Assembly: GCF_051622035.1 (NCBI RefSeq)
Contig: NC_135360.1
Span: 33,993,206 to 34,057,205 of the forward strand
Reading direction: 5' to 3'
Origin: Arctopsyche grandis
Lineage: Eukaryota; Arthropoda; Insecta; Trichoptera; Hydropsychidae
DNA: 64,000 nucleotides
The notes beneath the pieces are model-generated. The model saw nothing but the letters and a program-made list of their open reading frames with translations. It made no database searches and was not told the origin of the DNA. Positions 11,530 through 22,857 of this stretch are shown here, one piece after another (position 1 is the first letter of the stretch; each line of letters starts with the position of its first letter). A program made the translations under genes and the position numbers.

Positions 11530-11535
11530 AATAAA
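11530..11535 (+). terminator. Polyadenylation signal of ZAD locus 1
   Basis: AATAAA in the context GGAAATAAAATATAAGCATA, conserved downstream of the hairpin at locus 2 (near 19215) and locus 4 (59551). Confidence 0.5.
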
Positions 11536-11622
11536 ATATAAGCATACCAGAATTGTGTATTTAATTTTTGTCCTACTCGTTCCTGTCACACAATACCACA
11601 TACAACAACGTTGCGCGAGTTA

Positions 11623-11888
11623 GGGCGGTTTCAGACTAGCGTATTTTTCTGCATACGCGCGCTACATTTCGCGCTTCAAAAAACCGGACTCGCATTCACG
11701 GGCTTATTCCAGCGTGTTCGCTCCAACCGGTAGTGGTGATTTAGTATCAACATGGATAATACGAGCTTATAAGCGCGTCTACGCTCGTACGAGTTGCGCG
11801 CATGGAAAACGACGCGCCTATACGCGTCTACAAGCACTTCAAAAAACGAGATTATACGCGCGCATAAAACGCTAGTCTGAAACCGCCC
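11623..11888. mobile_element. PIF/Harbinger-type MITE
   Basis: A 266-bp element has terminal inverted repeats GGGCGGTTTCAGACTAGCG and the inverse, each next to TTA (11620-11622 and 11889-11891). The 3-bp TTA duplication is the PIF/Harbinger signature. It has no coding capacity. It lies in the 3' flank of ZAD locus 1. Confidence 0.75.
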
Positions 11889-11891
11889 TTA

Positions 11892-12312
11892 AAGGCTGAA
11901 GATAACCCTCTACCATTGTACTCATGTACTCGCAAATTCGTCATTTCTACGACGTCATCATATGACTCCTTCGTTGTCACATGATTAATATAAAGAACAA
12001 ACGACTAACCAGTAGAGATAAGACACGCCTAATTTTATGAAAGCACCATTGATTAATGAAACACTTATGAATTACTGATTATTGATTTCTGACACACATT
12101 GATTATGAATAAAACCATTATATTCCACCACACCCATGCACTGACTAACCAAGATTGTACAACACGTGTCTTCAACACATTCTTTGTTTGCTAAAGAGTA
12201 TATAAACTCAATATTGTTAGAATTTAAGTTAGTCCGTAATCAACTCTTGTACCGAATATTAAAATAAATTGTTTTTTTATTCAAACCGTTCGTCTGCAAT
12301 TCTTTATTCGCG
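11892..12312 (+). repeat. Locus-1-specific insertion with promoter-like and poly(A)-like signals
   Basis: Compared with locus 2 (19285-19300), about 690 bp between two CGCG copies (near 11614 and 12309) are extra here, including the MITE. A TATA box (GAGTATATAAACTC) near 12199 and AATAAA near 12264 suggest an LTR-like piece, but typical TG...CA ends are not seen. Confidence 0.3.
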
Positions 12313-13320
12313 CAAGTGGCGAACAAACTTAAATAATACATGTATGATAATGTAACGTGGATGATGAGGAAAGTTTCCGAGATCGAAGTTAAAGATGCAG
12401 CAGTAGTGGAGAGGTAGTTTATTTTTCTTGATCCGTCGTTATAGTGTGTTAATTAATCACGATACGTTTAATTGAGTTTTGGAATAATTATTGTGTAAAA
12501 AAAAAAATAACGTTTTTGTACGCTATTTTAATAATTCCGTGAGCGTTATGTCGCGTGAGTGATTTTAATATATGTGAGTGATTTATCTGTGAGTGTAATG
12601 GCCGTGAGTAAACGTAAATAACCTTTAACCCGTCCTATAACCTTAAAACCATTTTACATACATGTGGTATTTAAGACGGTTCGATGATTACTGGTCAAAT
12701 GTGAATCGATAACAGGATAACTAAAACTGGTCGCAAGAAAATTGGTCACACCCAAAAATTAAAAACTGGTGGTTTGACATTTAACAATTTTTGGGTGTGA
12801 CCAGTTTTCCCGTGACCAATTTTTGGGTGTGAAAAGTATTCTTTGGTACATTTTGGGTCTGTTCATGTTATCCGTAATGTGTCCGTTACGTACGGCAAAC
12901 AGCAGTAGCCAGCATATTCTGTTCATACCTTTACAGCAGTATCAGGGACGTCATTTCAGCTTTTTCTTGTGTGGGGCAGGCAAGCATTGGTCAAATTGAA
13001 TTTTTTTTCAATAAAAAAATTTATCATCAAAATAAAAATGGAAAATATACTTTGCATATACATACCTTATTGAATTATAAAATATAAAAAAAATAAACTT
13101 GTTTTTTAAAAAAACATTACAAAAAATGCACAAACAAAATGCAAAAAACAGTCTGATACTACATACATGTATATTTAATATTTTATAATACGTACATTGA
13201 ACAGTAAATTATCATTGCTATAACATAAATAGCAAACTATGTATGTTGGTGTAAAAATATTGTAACAAAAAGCAAAAATAAAAACATATAAACGAAATAA
13301 ACGTTGTGATTAAAATAATA
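12313..13320. repeat. 3' flank of locus 1 and start of the locus 2 duplication
   Basis: 12313-12440 matches 19305-19420 and, inverted, 52930-53050, so it is the common 3' flank of the ZAD loci. 12441-12710 shows nothing recognisable. 12715-13315 repeats 2630-3525 upstream of locus 1. No gene is seen. Confidence 0.5.
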
Positions 13321-13443
13321 ATTTTATTTTACTACCGCCATCTATGTATAAAACTTAAAACTACATAGACGTCACCCAGATTTCAAATTTGCAAACTTCA
13401 AACGCGTCTTAAACGATATTTTATCTCTATCATAATGGCATAA

Positions 13444-14735
13444 TTTCGGTACAAGAGAAGCATTATTTAGAATACAGGTGTTAACGCAGCGATGTCTGGA
13501 TATGAACGTCGATGTATATGCCTGTTTCATAGACTACGAAAAGGCATATGATAATGTGCGACATAATAAACTAATTGAAATACTATCGCAGATAGGGTTA
13601 GACAAAAGAGATATTCGGCTAATTGGTAATCTCTACTGGAATCAGACGGCCGTATTACGCGTCGATCGTGATACAACAGAGAGCGTAAGAAGGGAGTTTG
13701 GCAAGGATGTGTGCTATTTATATTCAGAAAATATTATTGCTGAAGCCTTGGAAGAGATAGATTCCGGAATTAAAATAAATGGCACAGTAATTAATAACAT
13801 TCGGTACGCGGATGATACAGTACTACTGACCACGAACTTCAACGACTTACAGGCAACACTGGACGCAGTTGTTGTGCATAGCTCTAGGGCGGGGTTGAAA
13901 CTGAATACAAAAAATACCAAATGGATGATATTCAGCAAGTCAGCGCACAATATGGTCAGCTCTCATTTACAGATCAATAACAGCGTGGTGGAGAGAGTGG
14001 ATGGTTTTAGATATCTTGGGTTCTATCTGGGTGAAACGTGTGAAAGTGGAAAGGAAATTCGCGTTAGAGTGGAGCAAGCAAGAGCTACATTCTTGAAATT
14101 GAAAAAAGTCCTAACCACACGTGATCTCAGTATAACACTTCGACTGAGACTTCTACGATGCTACGTTTTCAGCATCCTTCTGTATGGAACAGAAGCATGG
14201 ACCCTGACGGATGCCACATGTAAGAAATTATAGGCATTTGAGATGTGGACATACAGAAGGATGCTGAGAATCTCATGGATGGCGCGTCGCACCAATGCCG
14301 AGGTGCTTGCCCTGATGGGAAAACATGTCGAAGTGCTCAAAAGTGTGAAAAGGCGTAAATTGGAGTACTTCGGACACGTGATGCGAAATGAAAAATACGA
14401 TCTCCTGCGCCTTATAATCCAGGGGAAAATCGTAGGCCAACGCAGTCGGAGCAGGCGGAAAACATCATGGCTAAAGAATCTTCGGCAGTGGTACGGCCTC
14501 AGCACCCGAGCACTATTCCGAGCAGCCATTGATAAAGTACGAATGGGACATCTAGTTGCCGACGTTCTAGGAGGACATGGCACATGAAGAAGAAGAAGAT
14601 AATGGCGGAGGATCCATTTACTTATATTGATGACCAAAATGAGCAATAGGGCAATGTATGAAAACGATCGAATAAGAGGCAAATTTTTTCCTGAATTGTA
14701 ATCGTAAGTGAAACGCAAAGGAGGTTTGTAAAAAA
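13444..14735 (+). mobile_element. RTE-type LINE, 3' half of the reverse-transcriptase ORF
   Basis: Motifs in order: GTREALFRIQVL, FIDYEKAYDNV, IRYADDTVLL (catalytic YADD, about 13804), GLKLNTKNTKWM, then the C-terminal AFEMWTYRRMLR, GHVMRNEKYDLL and SWLKNLRQW typical of RTE-class elements. An internal deletion removes the expected RQG...P block before LYSENI, and a TAG at 14231 splits the C-terminus. A GAAGAAGAAGA tail follows near 14585. The element interrupts DNA that is continuous at locus 1 (between positions equivalent to 3515 and 3525), so it arrived after the locus 1/2 duplication. Confidence 0.8.
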
Positions 14736-14746
14736 AAATAGATATT

Positions 14747-15333
14747 AAAGTTAATGCATGTGGAAAAATATTTTTTAAATTCTTATCAATCGTTAGCTCT
14801 AGACTGGAAGAACTCCTACGACAAATTCCAGGTGAGTCCGCGGTTTTCCTTATTATCATATTCCTGGAAAACACCTGAACGCCACCTGCGCGTTTCAACA
14901 TGGGACCCATTTTTCGCACGTAGAGATGTTTTTAGAAAAGGTTTGAGAGTACAATTTGCCCAATAGCAAGTGGGAGATGTACCGTGATCGAGATTTTAGT
15001 GACTTGCGCGAAATCGCTTTTGGTGGAATAATCCGTTTACCACTTTTCTCAATCTGGGCCCTGATTATTTGCATTTCCTGTGACCCTTCTCACCAGCCCT
15101 GTTTGCCACTGTCGTCAGCTTTTGAGGAATTGCCTCTGTGCAACTAATTGGGTACGAGTTGTCAGTGAGCAGTTGCCCACTTACCTGAAAGTTGGTAAAA
15201 CTACATAGTACCAAATTTAGACAAAAGTGTCACTAAAAAATAGCAAGCGAAGCCCAGTCGATCTGTTGCGACGAGTCACTCGTTGGCCAGCATTAAATAC
15301 AGGGACGATGGAGTGCAGGCTTTGTCTTGGGGT
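14747..15333 (+). pseudogene. Duplicate ZAD promoter and start of a ZAD exon
   Basis: Near-identical to 3527-4106, including the 5' leader. The ZAD exon begins at ATG 15308 (MECRLCLG) but is cut after about 26 bp, where unrelated DNA starts with GTCCACAGGG. A second copy of the leader and a full ZAD exon follow at 15655-15832. Confidence 0.7.
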
Positions 15334-15654
15334 CCACAGGGTCGGCTGGCACTCTGGAGATGGTTCGGTGATTACTGGTCACAAATTACTCGTCACAAAG
15401 TCACTAAAATCTCTATAACGGAATATCTGGCAGCCGAAAAGTCCATCATACTAACGATAACTATCATACTAACGAGAACTTGAGTGCCAAATATTGTGCA
15501 TTCGTGATTTTCATGGCAAAAATTGTCTTTGTGACCACCCCAATGTGACGAATAGTCCAATTACCCTGGAGATAGCCCCCCAGGTACTGGCCGTAAATGA
15601 GGTATATATCGCGAATGCAAACGCTTTTTGGCGATCGATATATGAACGACCTCA
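15334..15654. other. Unassigned DNA between broken and intact ZAD exons
   Basis: It contains GGTCACAAATTACTCGTCAC, akin to the GGTCAC repeats at 2.7 and 12.7 kb. I see no gene. Confidence 0.3.
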
Positions 15655-15715
15655 GTGAAGCCCAGTCCATCTGTTGCGACGAGTCACTCGTTGCCAAGAA
15701 TTAAATACTGGGACG

Positions 15716-17574
15716 ATGGAGTGTAGGCTTTGTCTTGGATCAGCTCCGGCCGACACTTCCGTCTCGATCTTCACCGCCCCGTCTCATCCAGAGCGTCTGG
15801 AGCAACGCATTCGGACCTGCTGTCAAATTCAGGTCTGTTGCAGGTTACAGGTTACATTTATTGCTAACCCAATTGGTTAATCTTCTCACCGCTCAATCCT
15901 ACTGTTTTTCATCTGCAGGTTAAAAGGGGCGATGGGTTGCCGGACACGGTCTGTCTTTCGTGTAAGACCAATCTGGAATTGTTAATCGGCTTTCGAAAGG
16001 CTTGTATTCGAAGCAACGAAAAGGCCCAACTGAGGTTAGATGATTGTTCGAAGATCAAGACTGAAGAAATTTTGTTGGAAGATGTAATACGGGACGATGA
16101 GCCTTCATTACCGACAATTCACCAAAAGAATTGTGAGATTAGTTCACATACATTTCTCAGTAAATCTAAACTTGTTTTACATAATATAGAAAAGCCGTTC
16201 AAATGTGACATTTGTGTGAAATCATTTACTCATAAATCCAGCCTCCGAACACATGAAAAATTGCATACTGGGATAAAATCACATAAATGTGAAATTTGTT
16301 TAAAATCATTTGCTCGAAAATTTGAACTTGTCATACATCTAAGGTCTCACACGGGGGAAAAGCCTTACAAATGTGATAAATGTTTAAAATCATTTTCTCA
16401 ATCATCCAGCCTCCAATCACATGAAAAATCACATATTGGGATAAAATCACATAAATGTGAAATTTGTTTTAAATCATTTATTCTAAAACCTACTCTTGTA
16501 GTACATTTAAGGTCTCACAAGGGGGAAAAGCCTTACAAATGTGACATTTGTTTAAAATCATTTACTGAAAAAGGTGCTCTTGTGAAACATGAAAAATTAC
16601 ACACTGGGATAAAACCACATAAATGTAACATTTGTTTAAAATCATTTACTGAAAAATCCAGCCTCCAATCACATGAAAAATTGCATACTGGGATAAAATC
16701 ATACAAATGTGATATTTGTTTAAAATCATTTACTCGAAATCATTATCTTCTGTTACATATAAGGACTCACACGGGGGAAACGCCTTACAAGTGTGACATT
16801 TGTTTAAAATCATTTATTCGAAAACCTAATCTTGAGTTACATTTAAGGTCTCACACGGAGGAAAAGCCTTACAAGTGTGACATTTGTTTAAAATCGTATA
16901 CTCAAGCAAAGAATCTGGTGCTACATAAAAACTCACACAATGGAATAAAACCACATAAATGTAACATATGTTTAAAATCATTTACTCAAAAATGGTACCT
17001 CCAATTACATGAAAAATTGCATATTGGGATAAAATCACATAAATGTGAAATTTGTTTGAAATCATTTGCTCGAAAATCTGATCTTGTCATACATCTAAGG
17101 TCTCACATGGGGGAAAAGCCTTACAAATGTGATATATGTTTAAAATCATTTAATCGAAAAACTGATGTTGTGGTACATATAAGGTCTCACACGGGGGAAA
17201 AGCCTTACAAGTGTGACATTTGTTTAAAATCGTTTACTCACCAAAGTCATCTGTTGCAACATAAAAAATTACACACTGGGATAAAACCACATAAATGTGA
17301 CATATGTTTCAAATCATTTACTCGAAAATGTAGCCTTGTGTCACATGAAATATTGCATACTGGGATAAAATCACATAAATGTGAAATTTGTTTAAAATCA
17401 TTTACTCGAAAATGTAGCCTTGTGTCACATGAAAAATTGCATACTGGGATAAAATCACATAAATGTGAAATTTGTTTAAAATCATTTGCTCGAAAATCTG
17501 GTCTTGTCATACATCTAAGGTCTCACATGGGGGAAAAGCCTCACAAATGTCACATAAATGTGAAATTTGTTTGA
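15716..17574 (+). CDS. ZAD-C2H2 zinc-finger protein, locus 2 (16 fingers)
   Basis: Model: join(15716..15832, 15919..17574), 590 aa. The ZAD exon has 39 codons, one more than its paralogues because the usual FGDSHPE stretch reads FTAPSHPE. The intron has the same borders (CAG|GTCTG...CTGCAG) and the finger exon starts VKRGDGLPDTVCLSC. Sixteen C2H2 fingers follow; they differ from each other, without the 336-bp repeat seen at locus 1. The frame ends KPHKCHINVKFV where part of a finger is missing, and decayed fingers continue to about 17890. Expected role: nuclear DNA-binding factor of the ZAD class. The duplicated leader makes this the second promoter copy at this locus. The gene may be active or a recent pseudogene; the sequence alone cannot tell. 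Confidence 0.8.
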
Positions 17575-17896
17575 AATCATTTATTCATAAATCTAGCCTT
17601 GTAAAACATGAAAAATTGCATACTGGGATAAAACCATAAAAATGTAATATTTGTTTAAAATCATTTACTCAAAAATATGATCTTGTGTTACATTTAAGAT
17701 CTCACACGGGGGAAAAGACGTGAAATTTGTCAAAAATCTAGCCTCGTGCCACATGAAAAATTACATACTGGGGTACAACAATACAAATGTGATATTTGTT
17801 TAAAATGATTTATCTATAAATCTAGCCTTGTGAAATATGAAAAATTGCATACTGGGATACAACCACACAAATGTGACATTTGCTTAAAATCATTCA
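17575..17896 (+). pseudogene. Decayed 3' fingers of ZAD locus 2
   Basis: Finger fragments ([28 protein letters not shown] and others) persist in broken frames. They end at KSFN, where foldback-element sequence begins. The array tail reappears at about 19040. Confidence 0.7.
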
Positions 17897-18176
17897 ATTT
17901 CGAAAATCGAAAAATCTTAAGTCGAAAGATAAAAAAAACAGGAACAAGAGGAACAGGCTTTTCCTCCCGTATAAATGTGCGCGGGCAGAATACGGGAGGA
18001 AAAGCCTGTTCCTCTTGTTCCTGTTGTATCCTGCTCGCGCAAATTAAGTGAGTATGTACCGTTTAACATGCACCTTTTTTTATCTTTCGACTTAAGATCT
18101 TTCGATTTTCGATCTATGCCTTCCGATATTTGCGTTTTCGGGCGTTTCACATTCGGGCCCGTGAGGTAGACCCGTT
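17897..18176. mobile_element. Foldback element, copy 1 (5' arm shortened)
   Basis: Inverted arms around AACAGGCTTTTCCTCCCGTA and its inverse. The right arm runs through CTTCCGATATTTGCGTTTTC to GTAGACCC. It matches copies at 22.9 and 56.3 kb, but most of the left arm is missing. Confidence 0.65.
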
Positions 18177-19030
18177 TATGGTATCTGGACATAGCTATCT
18201 TGAGAATGATTCCGACTTTTCTCACATAGAGAAGAAAAAGAAAAAAATCAATATGTTTACGTACCCAAAGATTGGATGAAAATCGTTTTTGAAAGAAATT
18301 TTGTGTGCACAAAATTGCGACAAGAAGATTTCGTATCAACAGATCCTACAGCAAAAGTAATAATTAATAGAAAACTTTACACAGCAAAGAAAAAGGTCAA
18401 TTGCCTCAAGGTTAGATGGATGAGATTCATAAAACGGCAGCCAAAAAATACGTTTTTCAAAGAATCCTGGGACACATACATACAATTTAGAAACATAAAT
18501 ATGGATGCCAAGAGAGGCAACATTCCTGAGAGTCTTCCTCAACTAAGGGACACACAAATTAATATGAAACAAGAGAATATAAAGGACTTGATGACTCTTT
18601 TGGATTACATTCCTGTAATACACCATAACTTTTACAAGTCGCTAAAGTATGACGAAAATCAAGCTACGACTTCAGCAGCTGATATCCGCCCCAGAGGTCG
18701 TCCACGAAGACAAACTGATGCACCGGTGGTGGACACAGATGAAGAAAGCATTCTCGACTATATATATACCTGATATAAATAATTAAACTTGTTCCCAAAA
18801 ATTTATTATTATTATGAACCACAGGGTTATATTTTTAGATTTTTGCGAGTCATAGTGGTATACGTGATTTTATTTTTAATTTTTTGAGATAGATAATTGT
18901 ATGTAACTCTTTTCATGTCAGAAGTATTTTATTATGTAAGGACTATGTTGAGATTTATTTTAGTAATTTTGTAATAAAAATTATACACAAACATTTGATT
19001 ATCTCCTTTTGGTCGCTTGTACCAGTCTGG
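18177..19030 (+). mobile_element. 3' part of the DNA transposon seen at locus 1
   Basis: It begins MVSGHSYLENDSDFSHIEKK and continues in a shifted frame as WMKIVFERNF to a stop at about 18773. It is co-linear with 10465-10998 at locus 1, and the downstream GAGTCATAGTGG terminal motif is present near 18850. The 5' half of the transposase is absent, with foldback DNA in its place. It is broken by a one-base loss in the YPKDW motif. Confidence 0.7.
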
Positions 19031-19420
19031 TTTTCAGGCCGTCAAATGTGATATTGGTTTAAAATCATTTACTCAAAAATTTGGTTTTTTGGTACATTTA
19101 AGATCTCACAAATAATAATGAGTGAACATTAGTATTTTGTGTTTATAATACGAGACTAATCTCAAAACACGTCAATTTTTGAATCACATTAATACGAACT
19201 GCAATTGGAAATAAAATATAAGCATATCTGAATTGTGTATTTAATTTTTGTCCTACTCGTTCCTGTCACACAACACCACAATACATACACCGATGTTGCG
19301 CGCAAGTGGCGAACAAACTTAAATAATACATGTATGATAATGTAACGTGGATGTGGAGATCGGAGTGAAAGATGCAGCAGTAGTGGAGAGGTAGTTTATT
19401 TTTCTTGATCCGTCTTTATA
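19031..19420 (+). pseudogene. Last finger and common 3' flank of ZAD locus 2
   Basis: Finger remnant LKSFTQKFGFLVHLRSHK with TAA TAA TGA, a degraded hairpin, AATAAA near 19215, then the common flank GGCGAACAAACTTAAATAAT. It matches 11360-11580 and 59390-59660. Confidence 0.65.
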
Positions 19421-19642
19421 GTTTTTTAATTAGTCACGATACGTTTAATTGAGTTTTGGAATAATCATTGTGTTAAAAAAATAACGCTTTTGTACACTAT
19501 TTTAATAATTCTGTGAGCGTTTTGTCGCATGAGTGATTTATCTGGGAGTGTAATGGCCGTGAGTGATTTGTCGATGAATTTCGTGCGCATAACGCCATTG
19601 GAGTGTTAAGTTCGTGAGTGATTTGTAGCGGAACCGTATGGT

Positions 19643-19985
19643 ATTGTTGTGTAGGGATGGGTGGAGGATCCAAGTAAAAGACCAAAGTCGCTTCACAGCA
19701 TTTATTGGTGATTAAGGAGATACACGCACAGCTAGTGCTCCGTCCAGAATACCTTGACATCGCCTAAGTCCCCGCTTACAAAGGACAGGTCGCTCCCTGC
19801 ATCTTCGACGTCCGGTTACTTCCCTATTATTTTGGCATGTACCCGGATATGCATTCCCACGACACTCAGTCCCACGCTATCGCTGTCAGTCCTGAGAAGG
19901 GACCGGGTGCCGTTACTTAGCCAATTCGGTGGTCATTGTTTAGCCTACTTGAACTTAACCTGGGGATAATCCTCGAAACAAATTA
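19643..19985 (-). mobile_element. LTR family A, partial copy
   Basis: Starts TGTTGTGTAGGGATGGGTGGAGGATCC, the inverse of the end of the LTR at 970-1413, and also shares the TTTATTGGTGATTAAGGAGATACACGC stretch. The other end is diverged or missing. Confidence 0.5.
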
Positions 19986-20079
19986 TATCGACGGCTCTTT
20001 TTAGCAGTATTTAAGACTTTTTCCATAGCTCCTTCATTTTACTTCCAAATAAAATACACAGCTAGCTTTTTTAAAATAT

Positions 20080-20085
20080 TTTATT
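20080..20085 (-). terminator. Polyadenylation signal of the GST gene
   Basis: AATAAA on the minus strand, about 110 bases after the GST stop codon. Confidence 0.5.
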
Positions 20086-20194
20086 CACAACAAATATAAA
20101 TGTAACATAATCTCATAAAACCAATTCTCTACATCCTAAAATTGCTTACATAGGTACAAAAATATAAAGCTCATTTGTTTATAAAGAAAAATTT

Positions 20195-21662
20195 TCAGAG
20201 TTTCGACGAATTTTTCTTCGCCTCCTGCTTTTTAACAATTTTATTCACAATCGAATGCGCCTCATCATAATGCGGATTCAGTTCGGCTTTTACTCGATCC
20301 ATCCAAGCTGCTAAATTGGGTCTACCTTCTTTTGGATCATATCCAACCATTCCTACAAAAAATAACATTAATATAAATATTCTACAAATATGTATGTCCC
20401 ATTTTAGATGTTTCGAAAAAATTACTAGGTTGTTCGATTTCACAGCACCCAAAGACATCAGCGACCGACAACTTATCACCAGCAATATATTTATTTCCCA
20501 TGCCCAACCACTTTTCTTCTACTAAATCCAATGCAGTGTCCATTCGTTTCTTTTGAGCTTCCACCTTTTCTGGTTTTGTGGGTTTTCCAGTCAAAAATGG
20601 ATCAATGGCCTTAAAATTAAAGATCAATTAAAAAATGAAATATTACTTTTAATTTACAAGTCCTCCATCTTACAGTACACGCTTGAAAACAATACCAAAT
20701 AACGGAAGTATATAGCGCAAGGAGCTCTTATTCCGATATGTTGCCAAGCTAAGAATTCATTCACCCGAGCTTCAGCTTTACTTTCACTAGGATAAAGTGA
20801 TTCTGGGACAATTTTCTGTCTTTCCAAATATTTGATGATGGCAACGCTGAAGCAAAAATAAAAGTGTATTTTAAAATTTTCCTTATCTAATTACATCCTA
20901 ATTCATTAAAGCCTATCATACGTAAAAGCTTCATTACATTTAGCTTGATAATATATGTATCGACATACACACTAATATTAAACGAAAGCAAATATGTACA
21001 AGCAAAAGCCCATACATGTACTGAAATAATTAAAGTTTTAAAATAAATGGTTTTATCATTAATACAACCCAAAAAAATTAAATAGTGTAATGAAGTCCAA
21101 ACCTGTTATTAAAAATAAAGCATTTTTCATATTCATATGATTATTTTTGCTAGTGTCTTGTAGACTTTTTATTTGTGATTTGTTTCATTCGAGTTACAGA
21201 AAGTTACAACATGTATGCGGTATATCTCAAATGAAAAAGTAAAAGTAAAAAAAACAATATTTAATAAAAAACTTTTCATCAAATTCCTAAGCCAATTGAA
21301 ACGTAGTATACCAATTGTGTAATTACATAATTTAGTAATCTAATCTGGTTTAATAGAACAATTTCAACGTAACAAAATACCTCTCGGTTAAAACGAAACC
21401 GTTGTGGTCGATCAACGGAAGTTTCTGGAACCGGTTGATCTTAGTAAATTCCTCACTCAAGTGTGCGCCTGAAATACGATGGAAAATCATATAAATGCAT
21501 TTACAGAAGGAAACTGGATAGAATTATAAGAAGAATCATAATCAGAATACCAGTGCGGATGTCCACCGGCTTTGATTCGAACGTTGCATTGGACGCTTTT
21601 AATAATATGTAAAGAGCTCTAGATGGCTGTGACATCAAGTCGTAATAATACTTCAGAGACAT
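20195..21662 (-). CDS. GstT: Glutathione S-transferase, theta class
   Basis: Model: complement of exons 21551..21662, 21381..21468, 20681..20846, 20426..20609 and 20195..20352, 235 aa, with phases that join cleanly. The N-terminus MSLKYYYDLMSQPSRALYIL carries the theta-class catalytic serine (S11 of SQPSRA). INRFQKLPLIDHNGF and LTESVAI form the glutathione-binding thioredoxin fold. The C-terminal helical domain includes KWLGMGNKYIAGDKLSVADV and EIEQPRMVGYDPKEGRP. Length and intron plan fit insect GSTT, a cytosolic detoxification enzyme. The intron after exon 3 uses a GTGTAC donor, chosen because it is the only one that keeps the frame (LFSS|AIDPF). Confidence is high for the family and moderate for that one splice site. 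Confidence 0.92.
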
Positions 21663-22075
21663 GATTCAAATCTGTCAAAACAATAATATCATTATGTGAC
21701 GAAGATTCGCACAGTACGATGCTGAAATAATATTTTAACATGATAAATAAATAATCAACCAAATCAAAATTAAAACATACAGCGAACGGCGACAGACGAT
21801 AATATTGCACAAAATCTGACAGTGAACAATCAGTCAAAGTCCGGCTTGATTAGTTTAGTGGAGTTTGGATAGGGATCATCGTGACAGATCGATTTGTGTC
21901 CATGCCCGTGTCCGTGCTGGAAAATCTTATTTTCAAAATGCCTCCTCTTCACGTTAGGCCAAAGCTATGATGCTGCCATCAATTGTCAGTTAGTATTCTG
22001 CTCTCACATTCTTATATATTTATATTTTTGAATACAAAATTTTTGTTACGGATATAGGGCGGGTGATAAGTTTCG
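21663..22075. other. 5' flank of the GST gene
   Basis: No gene or repeat recognised. AT-rich; it should hold the GST promoter. Confidence 0.35.
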
Positions 22076-22857
22076 ACCGATTCCCGGCCTATGGAAACAC
22101 CGTTTGTGTTTGTAAGAGGATCGCTTATTTATGTTCAGTTGTTACAATGGTAATTGTATGTGTAGGCATATAGTACAACTCAAACGATCTCATCATCGAT
22201 CCTGTCTAAACTCAAGGGCAACGATCCCTGTGACCGTGCCCGGGGAACAAAGGAAGAACACGTGTCTGTAAAGTCATTAACGCATGGCAAACGCTCGCCT
22301 CGTAAAAAGGTCGACACGTGCTTCTCATACACGTGTCTTAGAAACAAAGAAAGCGTATGAACCCATCGCAGCATAACTAGGTCAGCGCGAGTACCCAAGA
22401 ACAAAGGAAAATGCACACGACACATTTCAAGCCACAAGGTATATAAACCAACGCAGCAACTTCCACTGGCAGAGTGAGCCTCTAGAGTTCAGCTAGATCA
22501 CATCTCCGAAGAAACCTCTTCGTACATACAATAACCATTGTACCAATTGAACGAAAATAAACGATCCTCTTTCAAACTACACAACATGTGTTTCGTTAGA
22601 CCGGGATACGGTCAACATACCTTCCCTGTCTTACATATGTACGAAGAAGTTGAGCTTCGGAGAAGTGAGCTGGCCGAACTCCAAAGGTTCACTTTGGCGT
22701 CTGGGGCTGCTGCGTCGATTTATATACGGAAGTTCTAGACGTGTCGTGTGCAGATGTCTTTGTCTTCAGGACACGCGTTTTATCCGTATGTTGACCTGTT
22801 TTCAGGACACGTGTTTCTAAACGTCTGAATAGTACCTCGACTGTTCTAATCCCTGTC
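22076..22857 (-). mobile_element. LTR related to family C, split by another LTR
   Basis: GACCGATTCCCGGCCTATGGAAACACC at the left and GAGAAGTGAGCTGGCCGAACTCCAAAGG after 22640 match minus-strand family C (compare 31.69-31.85 kb and 34.47 kb). A younger family C LTR lies inside, with TATG on both sides. Confidence 0.5.
22161..22635 (+). mobile_element. Solo LTR, family C (copy 1)
   Basis: TGTAGGCATATAGTACAAC to CCTTCCCTGTCTTACA, with TATG target duplication (22157-22160, 22636-22639). TATA-like GGTATATAAACC near 22439 and AATAAA near 22556. Confidence 0.75.
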
